From: Dokdonia sp.
GTDB lineage: Bacteria; Bacteroidota; Bacteroidia; Flavobacteriales; Flavobacteriaceae
Assembly (NCBI GenBank): GCA_020630915.1
Contig: JAHDIF010000009.1
Location: forward strand, 4,321-68,320
Length of the DNA stretch: 64,000 nucleotides
Direction: 5' to 3'
Shown: positions 1 through 8,768 of the stretch, piece after piece
Layout of the letters: each line of letters starts with the position of its first letter
How positions within the stretch are numbered: the first letter of the stretch is position 1
Notes under the pieces: model-generated
Seen by the model: the letters and a program-made list of their open reading frames with translations, nothing else
The model's database searches: none
Told to the model about the DNA's origin: nothing
Program-made: the position numbers and the translations under genes

Positions 1-1746
1 AAAGTTTTCGGTTTTTGATATTTCGACCTTCTGCTCCTTTCCATATTTCACGGTGGCTTCGGCAAGGGGATGCTCGCTGGAACTGTTTAGGGATGTGATA
101 AGATGTAGAATTTCGCTTTCGCGAAAGCGTTCTGCAAAAGCACCGATTTTCTCAACCGTAGGTTTTCCTTCAGTAATCGTTCCTGTCTTATCCACGATAA
201 GCGTGTCTACCTTATCCATTTTCTCTAAGGCTTCGGCATTTTTAATTAACACACCATTTTGTGCGCCTTTACCAACACCTACCATAACTGACATAGGCGT
301 TGCCAATCCTAAAGCGCAAGGACAGGCAATAATTAATACTGCAATGGCATTTACTAACGCATAGACATAAGCTGGCTCTGGACCCCAAATCGCCCAAACA
401 ATGAAAGTGATGACCGCAATGATTACCACTACAGGTACAAAATATCCCGAAACGGTATCTGCCAGTTTCTGAATAGGGGCGCGACTGCGACTGGCATCGT
501 TAACCATATGTATGATTTGGGAAAGCAAGGTTTCGCTACCTACTTTTTCGGCTTCTATCAAAAAAGATTGATTGCCGTTAATGGTACCGCTACTTACTTT
601 ATCATCTACAGATTTATTAACTGGAATAGGTTCTCCCGAAATCATTGACTCATCTACTGTAGTTTCTCCTTCGGTAATTTTTCCATCCACAGGAATTTTA
701 TCTCCTGGCTTCACACGTAGTATATCTCCTTTTTCGATTTGGTCTATGGAAACTTCTTCTTCGTTTCCATCCACTACCTTAATGGCTTTATTAGGTGCGA
801 GTTTCAAGAGTTCCTTAACTGCTGAATTGGTTTTACTATGTGCACGCGCTTCCAAAACCTGACCCATCAAAACCAATGTCAAGATTACAGTAGCGGCTTC
901 AAAATACACGTGAACTGCACCAGATTCAGTTTTAAACTGTATAGGGAAAAAATCTGGAAACAACATCCCAAAAACACTAAAGAGCCAAGCCACGCCTGCA
1001 CCTATACCGATTAGTGTGAACATATTGAGATTCCACGTTTTGATACTTCGGTAAGCACGTTCAAAGAACATCCAAGTAGCGTAGAACACTACTGGAATGG
1101 AAAGCCCAAACTGAATCCAGTTCCACCATTTCTGTTCCATTACATCGTAAAGCGGATTGTTGAGTATCATCTCACTCATAGCGATTATGAAAATAGGAAT
1201 CGTAAAGGCTACTGCTATCCAGAACATTTTCAACAGCTTGTTATATGTTTTTTCTTCGGCTGAACTGTCTGCTTCCATTGGGACTAAATCCATTCCGCAA
1301 ATTGGACAAGCTCCAGGTTCTTCTTTGACAATTTCTGGGTGCATTGGGCAAGTCCATTGTTCTGCAGTAGTTGCAGATAAATTGACTTCTTCTACCAAAT
1401 CCATTCCGCATACAGGACAATCGCCTGATTTGTTGTAGGTTTTGTCGCCTTCACAATGCATTGGGCAGTAGAATGTGCCAGTTCCTTTTCCTTTTGGTTT
1501 TACCTCTTTTGTTTCTTTCGCTTTTTGATGTTCTCCTAAATTATGTATGCTATAAGAGCCTCCATCATTCTTTAAGGCTTCTTGAAAAGTTTCAATTGGG
1601 ATATGGGATTGCATTTCAAGAGTCGCTTCTGCTTGTTCTAAATCAACAGTAGCGTTCGAAACACCTTCAACTTGTAAAAGAGTCTTCTCAACGTGATTTC
1701 GACAACCATTGCAGGTCATACCGTGTATGTGGTAAGTATGTTTCAT
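1..1746 (-). CDS. copA: Copper/silver-translocating P-type ATPase (P1B), partial at the window edge
   Basis: This is an inner-membrane ATPase exporting Cu(I) or Ag(I) from the cytoplasm. Only 582 N-terminal codons are present; the nucleotide-binding half runs off base 1. Visible in order: an HMA domain with CxxC at residues 12-15, two short HMBD zinc-ribbon-like modules (CPMH...CPVCGM from residue 94, CPMHPE...CPICGM from residue 133), transmembrane segments, the TGE-type actuator region (SGEP), the intramembrane CPC metal site at 475-477 and the phosphorylation motif DKTGT with Asp519. The ATG overlaps the TGA of the upstream lipoprotein gene (ATGA), so the two are translationally coupled. 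A TTTCGCGAAA palindrome at 114-129 encodes RFRES just before the SSEHPL motif. The family is certain; copper rather than another soft metal is inferred from CPC and the CusA neighbour. Confidence 0.93.
   Translation of the reverse strand, partial: MKHTYHIHGMTCNGCRNHVEKTLLQVEGVSNATVDLEQAEATLEMQSHIPIETFQEALKNDGGSYSIHNLGEHQKAKETKEVKPKGKGTGTFYCPMHCEGDKTYNKSGDCPVCGMDLVEEVNLSATTAEQWTCPMHPEIVKEEPGACPICGMDLVPMEADSSAEEKTYNKLLKMFWIAVAFTIPIFIIAMSEMILNNPLYDVMEQKWWNWIQFGLSIPVVFYATWMFFERAYRSIKTWNLNMFTLIGIGAGVAWLFSVFGMLFPDFFPIQFKTESGAVHVYFEAATVILTLVLMGQVLEARAHSKTNSAVKELLKLAPNKAIKVVDGNEEEVSIDQIEKGDILRVKPGDKIPVDGKITEGETTVDESMISGEPIPVNKSVDDKVSSGTINGNQSFLIEAEKVGSETLLSQIIHMVNDASRSRAPIQKLADTVSGYFVPVVVIIAVITFIVWAIWGPEPAYVYALVNAIAVLIIACPCALGLATPMSVMVGVGKGAQNGVLIKNAEALEKMDKVDTLIVDKTGTITEGKPTVEKIGAFAERFRESEILHLITSLNSSSEHPLAEATVKYGKEQKVEISKTENF
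114..129. repeat. TTTCGCGAAA palindrome, copy in copA
   Basis: Perfect 16-bp palindrome CGCTTTCGCGAAAGCG inside the ATPase reading frame, read as RFRES. Confidence 0.9.
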
Positions 1747-2468
1747 TGTTTAGGTAGTTTTAAATTCAATTGTTCGCCTAATGTCAATTCGTCAACGTGC
1801 CCAGCAATTGCGTTATCATCAGTTCTAAAATGCATATGCATATTCGTTGAATGATGGGTAAATACTGCCGTGTGTTTTGTTGAATAGAATCCAATAATTT
1901 CAACATCTACTTGCTTTAAGCTTCCGTTCAAACCAGATTCCTTATGCTTCTTGTGATTATGAACAGTATCGCCTTCTTTCCAATCTATAACGTGCCAATC
2001 CAAAGTAGCGACCTTGACTTCTAGAAGAAAAGGAAAAGGCTCATTTACGTTAATACCACTAGACTTCGCAGTTTCAAAAATTCTTTTTTCTAAATCCTCT
2101 TTCGTCGTGATGTCATCAATAGTAAACTCATCCCATTTTTCAACTTCTGCGTAAACAAATAGAGCTGCCTTGATAGTATAAGAATCTTTAATACCTATGC
2201 TGTTATTAGTAACAATACTATTGTATGGTTGACTATCAAATATTTGTATTTCGCCTTTTAAGTTTTCTACTGCTCCCAGTGCATAAAGGTGCTTCTTACT
2301 TGATAGCGTATCTAATGATATCGTAGCCTCCAAATTTCCTGACATTATTGTTTTCAAGGCTCCAGAATAATCTACCTGTACTTTGGGCGAATCAACGCAA
2401 CTAATAATTGTAAAACTCAACAGAGTCATTCCTGCTAAATGGTAAAATCTATTTTTATTTATTCTCAT
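1743..2468 (-). CDS. Acetolactate-decarboxylase-like lipoprotein in the copper operon
   Basis: The predicted product is a 241-residue lipoprotein with lipobox FTIISC, Cys24. I chose the start at MRINKNRF because it gives a normal signal peptide; a start 27 bases upstream is also open. The C-terminal half resembles the alpha-acetolactate decarboxylase fold: FYSTKHTAVFTHHSTNMHMH followed by AIAGHVDEL matches the family's metal-binding His-x-His and GHV(L)D elements. Classical AlsD is cytoplasmic and makes acetoin. A lipid-anchored, His-rich version between an HMBD lipoprotein and CopA suggests a periplasmic metal-binding or metal-sensing role. That role is inference. It overlaps copA by four bases. 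Confidence 0.7.
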   Translation of the reverse strand: MRINKNRFYHLAGMTLLSFTIISCVDSPKVQVDYSGALKTIMSGNLEATISLDTLSSKKHLYALGAVENLKGEIQIFDSQPYNSIVTNNSIGIKDSYTIKAALFVYAEVEKWDEFTIDDITTKEDLEKRIFETAKSSGINVNEPFPFLLEVKVATLDWHVIDWKEGDTVHNHKKHKESGLNGSLKQVDVEIIGFYSTKHTAVFTHHSTNMHMHFRTDDNAIAGHVDELTLGEQLNLKLPKQ

Positions 2469-2570
2469 TTCTAAAACAATTATTAGGACAAGCAAAGAGG
2501 TTTTAGACTAACTCGTCGGAATACCTTTTCTATGTCTTGGTTGACTTAATCTGATTATTATCTGGCGTAA

Positions 2571-2825
2571 CTATTCGTGCTTGTGTCCATCTGATGTATG
2601 GTCTTCGTTTTTTACAAGTGCCATCCCACACGTACCACATTTTCCTTCTTTATCGCTACCACTATCTTTACAGTGCATAGGGCATACGTAGGCAGAAGTA
2701 TATTCCTTTCCTTGCTTCTCAGTTGTCGCTTCTACTTTTGTTTCGGCTTTGTTGTCTTTGCAAGACACTATTGTTACTGCTGCAAATACTACCATTGCTA
2801 CTAAAATTAATTTTAGATTTTTCAT
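2571..2825 (-). CDS. Small heavy-metal-binding-domain (HMBD) lipoprotein
   Basis: 84 residues with lipobox VTIVSC (Cys22) and one HMBD module, AYVCPMHCKDSGSDKEGKC followed by GTCGMAL. The C-terminus is His-rich (HTSDGHKHE). The same CPMH...CxxCGM module occurs twice at the N-terminus of the CopA encoded downstream in this operon, so this is probably a periplasmic Cu/Ag-binding partner of the efflux pump. It lies 10 bp downstream of the TolC gene on the same strand. The domain call is secure; the handover role is inferred. Confidence 0.85.
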   Translation of the reverse strand: MKNLKLILVAMVVFAAVTIVSCKDNKAETKVEATTEKQGKEYTSAYVCPMHCKDSGSDKEGKCGTCGMALVKNEDHTSDGHKHE

Positions 2826-2835
2826 TGTTTTGTGT

Positions 2836-4056
2836 TTATTGAGTTATTAAATAATTCACTACCGCACTTTGCGCATAGTATGTTGTTATCGCATTTATTT
2901 GATTAATTTGAAACTTTAATTGTAGTTCTTGGATATCAAGCACATCGTTAAAGTCTATAGTACCTGTTTCATAATTCTTGATAAGAATTTCTTCAGCATC
3001 ATTAGCCTGCTTTAAATTCTTTTCCTGTGTGTTGTATTTTATCCGGGCTTGATTGCGTTGTGATAAGGCTTTCGCGAAAGCGGACTCTAAAACATTCAAG
3101 CGGTTGTCTTTTTGAGCTGTTATTTCCAATTGCTTCAACTCATTTTGCATACTTTTTGAATCATACTTTTTATTGAAAATGGGAATGGAAACCGAAACCA
3201 TAGGCATAAAAATATCTTTTCCATTGTCACTAAAATTCAAATCAGGGCGCTCAGAAACTGGTACATAATCCAGTCCAAAACCAATCATCGGACTCCGTTC
3301 AGCTTGATTCAATAATTCCGATTTCTCAATAGATTCATAGAGTTTATCATATTTAAGCAACTCTGGATTTAACGTTAAAGCATTCTCTGCATACACGATG
3401 TCTTCAGTAGGCAACAAAAGTTCTTCAATGACATTTACTATCGTAGTTTTATCCCGATTAAGTAATTTGTTAAAAGCCGTTTGCTCTCCTAAATAGGCTT
3501 CAGCTAACACTTCTTTTTGCTGTTGCAATTCATTTTGCCTAATCTGTAATCGCAACACATCTACTGCAGAAGCTTTTCCAACTTCAACAGAAGTCAGTGC
3601 CAGCTTTTCATAGGTTTTTAATAATTGAATATTCTCGTTAAGTACTTTCTGTTTTGCAGTAATACTATACAGTATGTAATATGATTGAGAAACAGAAAGT
3701 GCTAGTTTACGTTTGGCTATGACAATCTCCACATATTCTGCATCTGCCATTGAGCTAGCATAATTTTCTCTAGCTGTAATCGTACCAAACCAAGGCAACA
3801 TTTGTCTTGCAGAAAACCGTGCACGTTGTGCCCCTGTTCTAGTTTCTGGTTCACTAACAAAATAGCCTGCGCTAAATTCTGTATTCGGAATCCAATCTGC
3901 TTCGTTCACTTTTTCTTCAGCTATATTATGGCGAAGATTATACGCTTGAATCTCCGGACTATTATTTTCGGCTTCCTGAATATAGGATTGCAATTGTTGT
4001 GCTCTCGCAAAAGCGGAAACAAACAAAACGCAGATGATGATTTTTATATTTTTCAC
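2836..4056 (-). CDS. TolC-family outer-membrane channel of the CusA-type pump (CusC-like)
   Basis: An outer-membrane efflux protein of about 406 residues with a signal peptide ending SAFARA|QQ and two alpha-helical hairpin repeats rich in Gln, Glu and Asn, ending ITTYYAQSAVVNYL. I place the start at a GTG (4056-4054) rather than the longer open frame. The GTG overlaps the TGA of cusA as GTGA, and it begins a well-formed signal peptide (VKNIKIIICVLFVSAFARA). The longer frame would extend 36 bases into cusA. A palindrome copy encodes AFAKA at 3068-3082, and a decayed one (4001-4015) encodes the signal-peptidase site. Confidence 0.9.
   Translation of the reverse strand: MKNIKIIICVLFVSAFARAQQLQSYIQEAENNSPEIQAYNLRHNIAEEKVNEADWIPNTEFSAGYFVSEPETRTGAQRARFSARQMLPWFGTITARENYASSMADAEYVEIVIAKRKLALSVSQSYYILYSITAKQKVLNENIQLLKTYEKLALTSVEVGKASAVDVLRLQIRQNELQQQKEVLAEAYLGEQTAFNKLLNRDKTTIVNVIEELLLPTEDIVYAENALTLNPELLKYDKLYESIEKSELLNQAERSPMIGFGLDYVPVSERPDLNFSDNGKDIFMPMVSVSIPIFNKKYDSKSMQNELKQLEITAQKDNRLNVLESAFAKALSQRNQARIKYNTQEKNLKQANDAEEILIKNYETGTIDFNDVLDIQELQLKFQINQINAITTYYAQSAVVNYLITQ
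3068..3082. repeat. TTTCGCGAAA palindrome, copy in the TolC gene
   Basis: GCTTTCGCGAAAGCG, read as AFAKA in SAFAKALSQ. A degenerate relative, GCTCTCGCAAAAGCG, lies at 4001-4015 in the same gene and encodes the end of the signal peptide. Confidence 0.9.
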
Positions 4057-7000
4057 TTGTTTGCTCTTTTTAGTTTGAATTCTTCTCTCCAACTGTACAA
4101 TACTGGTACAATAAAATAGGATGTAATGTCAATCACCATTCCTCCAAAAATTGGGATAGCCATAGGTATCATAATATCACTTCCTTTTCCTGTGGATGTT
4201 AATACAGGAAGTAGGGCGAGAATTGTAGTTACTGTTGTCATTAGACAAGGGCGGATTCGTTTTTCGGCGGCTTCAAGCGTAGAATGCCTAATACTTTTTC
4301 TGTCTGTTGGTTTATCTCGGTCAAAAGTTTGCGTGAGATAGGTTGCCATTACGACACCATCATCTGTAGCAATACCAAATAGTGCGATGAAACCAACCCA
4401 AACTGCCACACTCAAATTGATAGTTTTCATATTGAACAAGTCTCGCATATTCTCTCCCAAAAAACTAAAGTTGAAGAACCAATCTTGTCCATACAACCAT
4501 ATCATTATGAAACCACCTGCAAAAGCAACCGTGATTCCTGTAAATACCATAAGTGAAGTAGTGACAGACTTAAACTGGAAGTATAAAATCAAGAAAATAA
4601 TAGCTAGTGCCAGAGGAACTACAACTGAAAGCGTTTTTTCGGCTCGCAATTGATTTTCATATGTTCCTGTAAACTGATAACTAATACCTTTAGGAACATT
4701 TAGTTCGCCAGCTTCTATTTTTTGTTTAAACAAAGCCTGGGCATTTTCTACTACATCTACCTCTGCAAAACCATCGAGCTTATCAAATAGTACATAGCCT
4801 ATCAAAAATGTATCTTCACTTTTAATGACTTGCGGACCTTGCTCGTAACGAATATCTACTAACTCGCCTAAAGGAACAGGACTGCCTTTTTCTACTGGAA
4901 CATAAATCTTTTTTAAGTCGTCTGGATTACCTCGTAATTCTCGTGGATAGCGTACACGCACGCCATAGCGTTCACGACCTTCGACAGTTTGGGTAAGTGG
5001 CATTCCACCAACAGCCACTTGTAAAATCTGCTGAACGTCCATAATCGATATTCCATATCGTGCTAACTGCTCACGTTTAATATCAATTAATAAATAGGGT
5101 TTACCCACAATACGGTCTGCAAAAACAGCTTGCTCTTTGACACCTTCGGCTTGTTTTAAAATAGTTTCAAGTTGCAAACCAAACGCTTCTATCTGTGCCA
5201 AATCTTGACCTTTCACTTTGATTCCCATAGGTGCTCGCATTCCTGTTTGTAACATCACGAGTCTGGTTTCAATGGGTTGTAATTTTGGCGCAGAAGTCAC
5301 TCCTGGCAGCTTAGTAACCTTCACAATCTCATTCCAAATATCATCAGGACTTTCAATTTTTGGTCTCCAGTTTCTGTAATATTCACCATCATTATCTTCA
5401 ATCAAGTGGTTAAAACTAATAGCAAAAGGGTCTCTTAATTTTGACGTGTCATAGCTCGTATTTTTATTATCGACATCCATATTAGGGTTGATAACAAGAT
5501 TACCGTCTTTAGTTATGAAAAGTCCATCTTCATTTACTTTATAGCGTTGCTTTTTACCTTTTGCATTATGCATATATTCAGATTTATACTGAATCATATT
5601 TTCATACATCGAAAGCGGTGCAGGGTCAAGCGCAGATTCTGTTCTACCTGATTTGCCCACTACAGTTTCTATTTCAGGAATAGTAGCTACAGCCATATCA
5701 AGTTGTTGTAATACCCTTTTATTCTCTTCTACACCAGCGTGAGGTAGCGAGGTTGGCATTAAGAGGAACGAACCTTCATTAAGTGATGGCATAAATTCCT
5801 TCCCTGTGTTATTCATTATCCACGCACCAGAAATAAGTACCGTTGCAGGAATGATAAGAAATAGCAATCTATTAGCTAAGGCCCATTTCAAAATCTGGCT
5901 ATAATATCTTCTTAAAACTGAGAATACCCCTAGAATACCGAAGCAGATTATAGATACAAATAATAGATTGAGGATGATGCTTCTATCAAAGCCTAACGGT
6001 CGCCAATATGTCGCTAGCAGTATGACTATAGCGGCTGATGCTATCATAATATTTGTAAGATTGGCACGCTTTCGCGAAAGCGCATTTCTTAAAGTCAGTA
6101 TTGCCGTAATACCAAAGGCTATTAAAATCAATCCCAGCCAGTACCCACAAATGATTGCTATAACACCTGCCACAATAAGAGAACAATTGAATATATAATT
6201 GAACGAGTTTTTAATGTTCTTTTTCTTAAATAAGTAAGCTGCTAATGGTGGTATTATGAATAACGCAATTACTAAAGATGCCGATAGTGCCATTGTTTTT
6301 GTAAAGGCAAGCGGACGGAATAGTTTTCCTTCTGCACCTATCATTGTAAAAACAGGAACGAAACTTATTATAGTAGTTAGAACGGCTGTTAGAATAGCTC
6401 CTGAAACTTCGGCTGTAGCATTATAGATAATTTGATTTGTGGTGTATTCCTCACCATTTTCGTTAAGGCGAAGTTTTTTGTCATCCATATGCCGTATCAT
6501 ATTTTCTGCTAGTATGACACCGACATCGACCATTGTACCAATAGCGATAGCGATACCTGAAAGTGCAACGATATTTGCATCTACATCGAAGAGTTTCATT
6601 GTGATGAAAACCATTAGCACAGCTACGGGTAATAGTCCTGAAATGAGTATAGAAGCTCTTAGGTTGAAGACCATTATGATGATGACCAAAATGGTAATTA
6701 AAATCTCTAGAGTTAATGCCTCGTTGAGTGTTTCTAATGTTTCCTCTATAAGCTCTGTACGGTCATAAAACGGAACTACGGTAAGTTGAGATGTACGACC
6801 ATCTGCAAGTACTTTTGAAGGTAAACCGCCTTTGAGTTCTTCAATTTTCTCTTTTACATTAGTAATGACTTCCATAGGATTTGCGCCATAACGGGCTACA
6901 ACCACACCACCTACAACTTCAGCTCCTTCTTTGTCCAAAATACCACGTCTTGTTGCTGGTCCAAGTGTAACATTGGCTACATCTTTAATGCGCAGAGCTG

Positions 7001-7814
7001 TGAAGTTTTCTGAAGAAACAACTGCATTTTCTATATCATCAATAGACTTCACATAGCCTAAACCACGAACCAGATATTCAGCTTGGTTAATTTCTAGGGT
7101 CTGTGCGCCTATGTCTTGATTGCTTTCTTTTACTGCTTTTACGATTTGATTGAGACCAATGTTGTATTGGCGCATTTTTTCAGGGTTTACATCTACCTGA
7201 TATTCCTGAACATAACCACCTATGGAAGCAACTTCGGAAACCCCACTTGCACCAGAAAGCGCATACTTTACATAGTAATCTTGGATGCTTCGCAACTCCT
7301 GTAAATCCCAACCGCCAGTTACATTACCGTTTTCATCACGTCCTTCTAGAGTGTACCAATATATTTGACCTAAACCAGTAGCATCTGGACCCAAAGCAGG
7401 GTTTACACCTTCCGGAAGTAAATTAGCCGGTAAAGAATTTAACTTTTCTAAAATGCGACTACGAGACCAATAAAACTCGATATCTTCTTCAAAAATGATA
7501 TAGATACTGGAAAAACCAAACATAGAAGAACTACGTACTGTTTTTACTCCAGGAATACCAAGCAAGGATGTAGTTAAGGGATAGGTAATTTGGTCTTCTA
7601 TATCCTGCGGAGAGCGACCTTGCCACTTTGTGAAGACAATTTGTTGGTTCTCACCAATATCAGGAATAGCATCTACAGCTACAGGATTTGAAGGTAGAAA
7701 ACCAGTTTCCCAATTAAAGGGCGCATTTACAATACCCCAACCTACAAATAGGGTGAGCATTAAAACTGCGACGAGTTTATTCTCGATAAGGAATTTGATA
7801 GCTTTATTAAGCAT
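4053..7814 (-). CDS. cusA: CusA/CzcA-family heavy-metal RND efflux pump
   Basis: A proton-driven inner-membrane pump, 1253 residues, against about 1040-1050 for typical CusA. The N-terminus (MLNKAIKFLIENK), QGRSPQDIEDQITYPL, GIAIAIGTMVDVGVILAENM and the C-terminal GIATDDGVVMATYL are HME-RND hallmarks. The MLQTGMRAPMG segment fits a Cu/Ag type. The extra length includes a hydrophobic block after TM helix 6 (about 545-660: IFNCSLIVAGVIAIICGYW and further helices), with a palindrome at 6067-6082 encoding LSRKR in a loop. No membrane-fusion adaptor (CusB) gene is present in the visible operon; it may lie beyond base 1. Confidence 0.93.
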   Translation of the reverse strand: MLNKAIKFLIENKLVAVLMLTLFVGWGIVNAPFNWETGFLPSNPVAVDAIPDIGENQQIVFTKWQGRSPQDIEDQITYPLTTSLLGIPGVKTVRSSSMFGFSSIYIIFEEDIEFYWSRSRILEKLNSLPANLLPEGVNPALGPDATGLGQIYWYTLEGRDENGNVTGGWDLQELRSIQDYYVKYALSGASGVSEVASIGGYVQEYQVDVNPEKMRQYNIGLNQIVKAVKESNQDIGAQTLEINQAEYLVRGLGYVKSIDDIENAVVSSENFTALRIKDVANVTLGPATRRGILDKEGAEVVGGVVVARYGANPMEVITNVKEKIEELKGGLPSKVLADGRTSQLTVVPFYDRTELIEETLETLNEALTLEILITILVIIIMVFNLRASILISGLLPVAVLMVFITMKLFDVDANIVALSGIAIAIGTMVDVGVILAENMIRHMDDKKLRLNENGEEYTTNQIIYNATAEVSGAILTAVLTTIISFVPVFTMIGAEGKLFRPLAFTKTMALSASLVIALFIIPPLAAYLFKKKNIKNSFNYIFNCSLIVAGVIAIICGYWLGLILIAFGITAILTLRNALSRKRANLTNIMIASAAIVILLATYWRPLGFDRSIILNLLFVSIICFGILGVFSVLRRYYSQILKWALANRLLFLIIPATVLISGAWIMNNTGKEFMPSLNEGSFLLMPTSLPHAGVEENKRVLQQLDMAVATIPEIETVVGKSGRTESALDPAPLSMYENMIQYKSEYMHNAKGKKQRYKVNEDGLFITKDGNLVINPNMDVDNKNTSYDTSKLRDPFAISFNHLIEDNDGEYYRNWRPKIESPDDIWNEIVKVTKLPGVTSAPKLQPIETRLVMLQTGMRAPMGIKVKGQDLAQIEAFGLQLETILKQAEGVKEQAVFADRIVGKPYLLIDIKREQLARYGISIMDVQQILQVAVGGMPLTQTVEGRERYGVRVRYPRELRGNPDDLKKIYVPVEKGSPVPLGELVDIRYEQGPQVIKSEDTFLIGYVLFDKLDGFAEVDVVENAQALFKQKIEAGELNVPKGISYQFTGTYENQLRAEKTLSVVVPLALAIIFLILYFQFKSVTTSLMVFTGITVAFAGGFIMIWLYGQDWFFNFSFLGENMRDLFNMKTINLSVAVWVGFIALFGIATDDGVVMATYLTQTFDRDKPTDRKSIRHSTLEAAEKRIRPCLMTTVTTILALLPVLTSTGKGSDIMIPMAIPIFGGMVIDITSYFIVPVLYSWREEFKLKRANK
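6067..6082. repeat. TTTCGCGAAA palindrome, copy in cusA
   Basis: Perfect 16-bp copy, read as LSRKR (ALSRKRANL) between two extra hydrophobic segments of the pump. Confidence 0.9.
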
Positions 7815-7886
7815 ATAAATTGATAATTAAACAGTTATGAAAGGAATGAATTTCTGGAATACAGAAAAGCAAACACAACAAATCGA

Positions 7887-7912
7887 GCCCTAAACGATAG
7901 CTATCGCTGGGC
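7887..7912. repeat. Intergenic palindrome around CGATAGCTATCG
   Basis: A perfect 12-bp palindrome CGATAGCTATCG (7895-7906) flanked by GCCC and GGGC, in the 119-bp gap between the HYC_CC_PP gene and cusA. It has no U-tract and is not a clear terminator. It could be an mRNA hairpin within the operon or a protein-binding site. Confidence 0.5.
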
Positions 7913-7933
7913 ACATTAATACTGTCTAATAAA

Positions 7934-8353
7934 TCAAATTAAAAATGTCTGGTGCAAGACTTGCACATCCCGTTTGACAAAGGGGGGTGGGTAATCTACA
8001 AAAGGAACTTCTACAGATGTTGTTCCTTCGAAAAGACTTAAATAAGAATATGTAAATGAGGCAACAAAAACTTGCTGCTCAAACGTAAGAGTGCTAAATG
8101 TATTCTTTAAATCATCTTGTCCTTCAATAACTAATTGCTCATCCGAACAACAATTATTCTTTTTCATTTCGGGTTTTTCACAGTTAGAAGTTATCTGTGC
8201 TTTCTCCATTCCACAAGTTTCTACATTATGGAAAAAAGAGAAATCCACTAGATTGTCTCCACAATAATGCATATCAATAGTGAATGACATCGTAGAGAAT
8301 AACACTACAAAAGCCATAGAAATTGACATTATTTTATGAAATACTTGCTTCAT
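7934..8353 (-). CDS. HYC_CC_PP family secreted protein
   Basis: 139 residues with a signal peptide (MSISMAFVVLFSTMSFTI). It shows the three signatures that name this Bacteroidetes family: HYC (MHYCGDNL), CC (NNCCSDEQ) and PP (DYPPPFVKRD). Conserved Cys and His suggest metal binding, and the family is usually found next to RND metal pumps. First gene of the copper operon here. The molecular function is not known. Confidence 0.85.
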   Translation of the reverse strand: MKQVFHKIMSISMAFVVLFSTMSFTIDMHYCGDNLVDFSFFHNVETCGMEKAQITSNCEKPEMKKNNCCSDEQLVIEGQDDLKNTFSTLTFEQQVFVASFTYSYLSLFEGTTSVEVPFVDYPPPFVKRDVQVLHQTFLI

Positions 8354-8360
8354 TTAGATA

Positions 8361-8368
8361 CAAAAATA
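8361..8368 (-). promoter_or_regulatory. Bacteroidetes -7 element for the copper operon
   Basis: On the minus strand this reads TATTTTTG, a full match to TAnnTTTG, ending only 8 bases before the ATG at 8353. The transcript would have almost no leader unless translation begins at a later Met. No clear -33 TTTG is seen. Confidence 0.5.
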
Positions 8369-8551
8369 GTGTTTATTTTAACATTTAGGTTGTTTTTAAC
8401 GTAATGTTAGGGGTGGGTGAAAATAAATTCTGAGTAATTTCTTGAAAATTCTAAGTGTAAACATCAATCAATATCAAATAGCAACAAAATATATTTTGAC
8501 AAACGAAAACGACTCGATTCTGTACCTATTCTGTACCCATAGTAAAAAAGA

Positions 8552-8576
8552 AAGGCTTCACATTTCTGTGAAGCCT
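8552..8576 (-). terminator. Rho-independent terminator of tRNA-fMet
   Basis: A perfect 11-bp stem (AAGGCTTCACA with its complement) and a 3-nt loop, followed on the minus strand by TTCTTTTTT. It lies 12 bp beyond the tRNA 3' end. Confidence 0.85.
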
Positions 8577-8588
8577 TGTCTTTACTAG

Positions 8589-8661
8589 TAGCGGGAACTG
8601 GACTCGAACCAGTGACCTTCGGGTTATGAGCCCGACGAGCTGCCTACTGCTCTATCCCGCG
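8589..8661 (-). tRNA. Initiator tRNA-Met (anticodon CAT)
   Basis: A 73-nt cloverleaf read on the minus strand. The anticodon arm is TCGGG-CTCATAA-CCCGA, with three consecutive G:C pairs next to the loop. The acceptor stem has an unpaired C1/U72. The D stem has A11:U24 and the T arm is ACTGG-TTCGAGT-CCAGT. These three features mark the initiator rather than the elongator. CCA is not encoded; the discriminator is A. Confidence 0.93.
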
Positions 8662-8721
8662 ATGTATGTTTCCAATCGTGCTTTTCTTGATTAGGCCATC
8701 AGTACTGCATCAATTGGACGG

Positions 8722-8729
8722 CAAATATA
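8722..8729 (-). promoter_or_regulatory. -7 element upstream of tRNA-fMet
   Basis: TATATTTG on the minus strand, matching TAnnTTTG, about 60 bp before the tRNA 5' end. Confidence 0.45.
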
Positions 8730-8768
8730 CAACCGATTTTTCAAATAGACGCTTTAAAAATAATAAAA

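Noticed and set aside
53..364. Plus-strand open frame opposite copA
   Set aside because: Antisense shadow of a conserved P-type ATPase frame; no protein-like pattern.
8517..8537. Tandem ATTCTGTACC repeat as an attachment core
   Set aside because: Not part of the tRNA 3' end and no second copy is visible, so no attachment site can be claimed.
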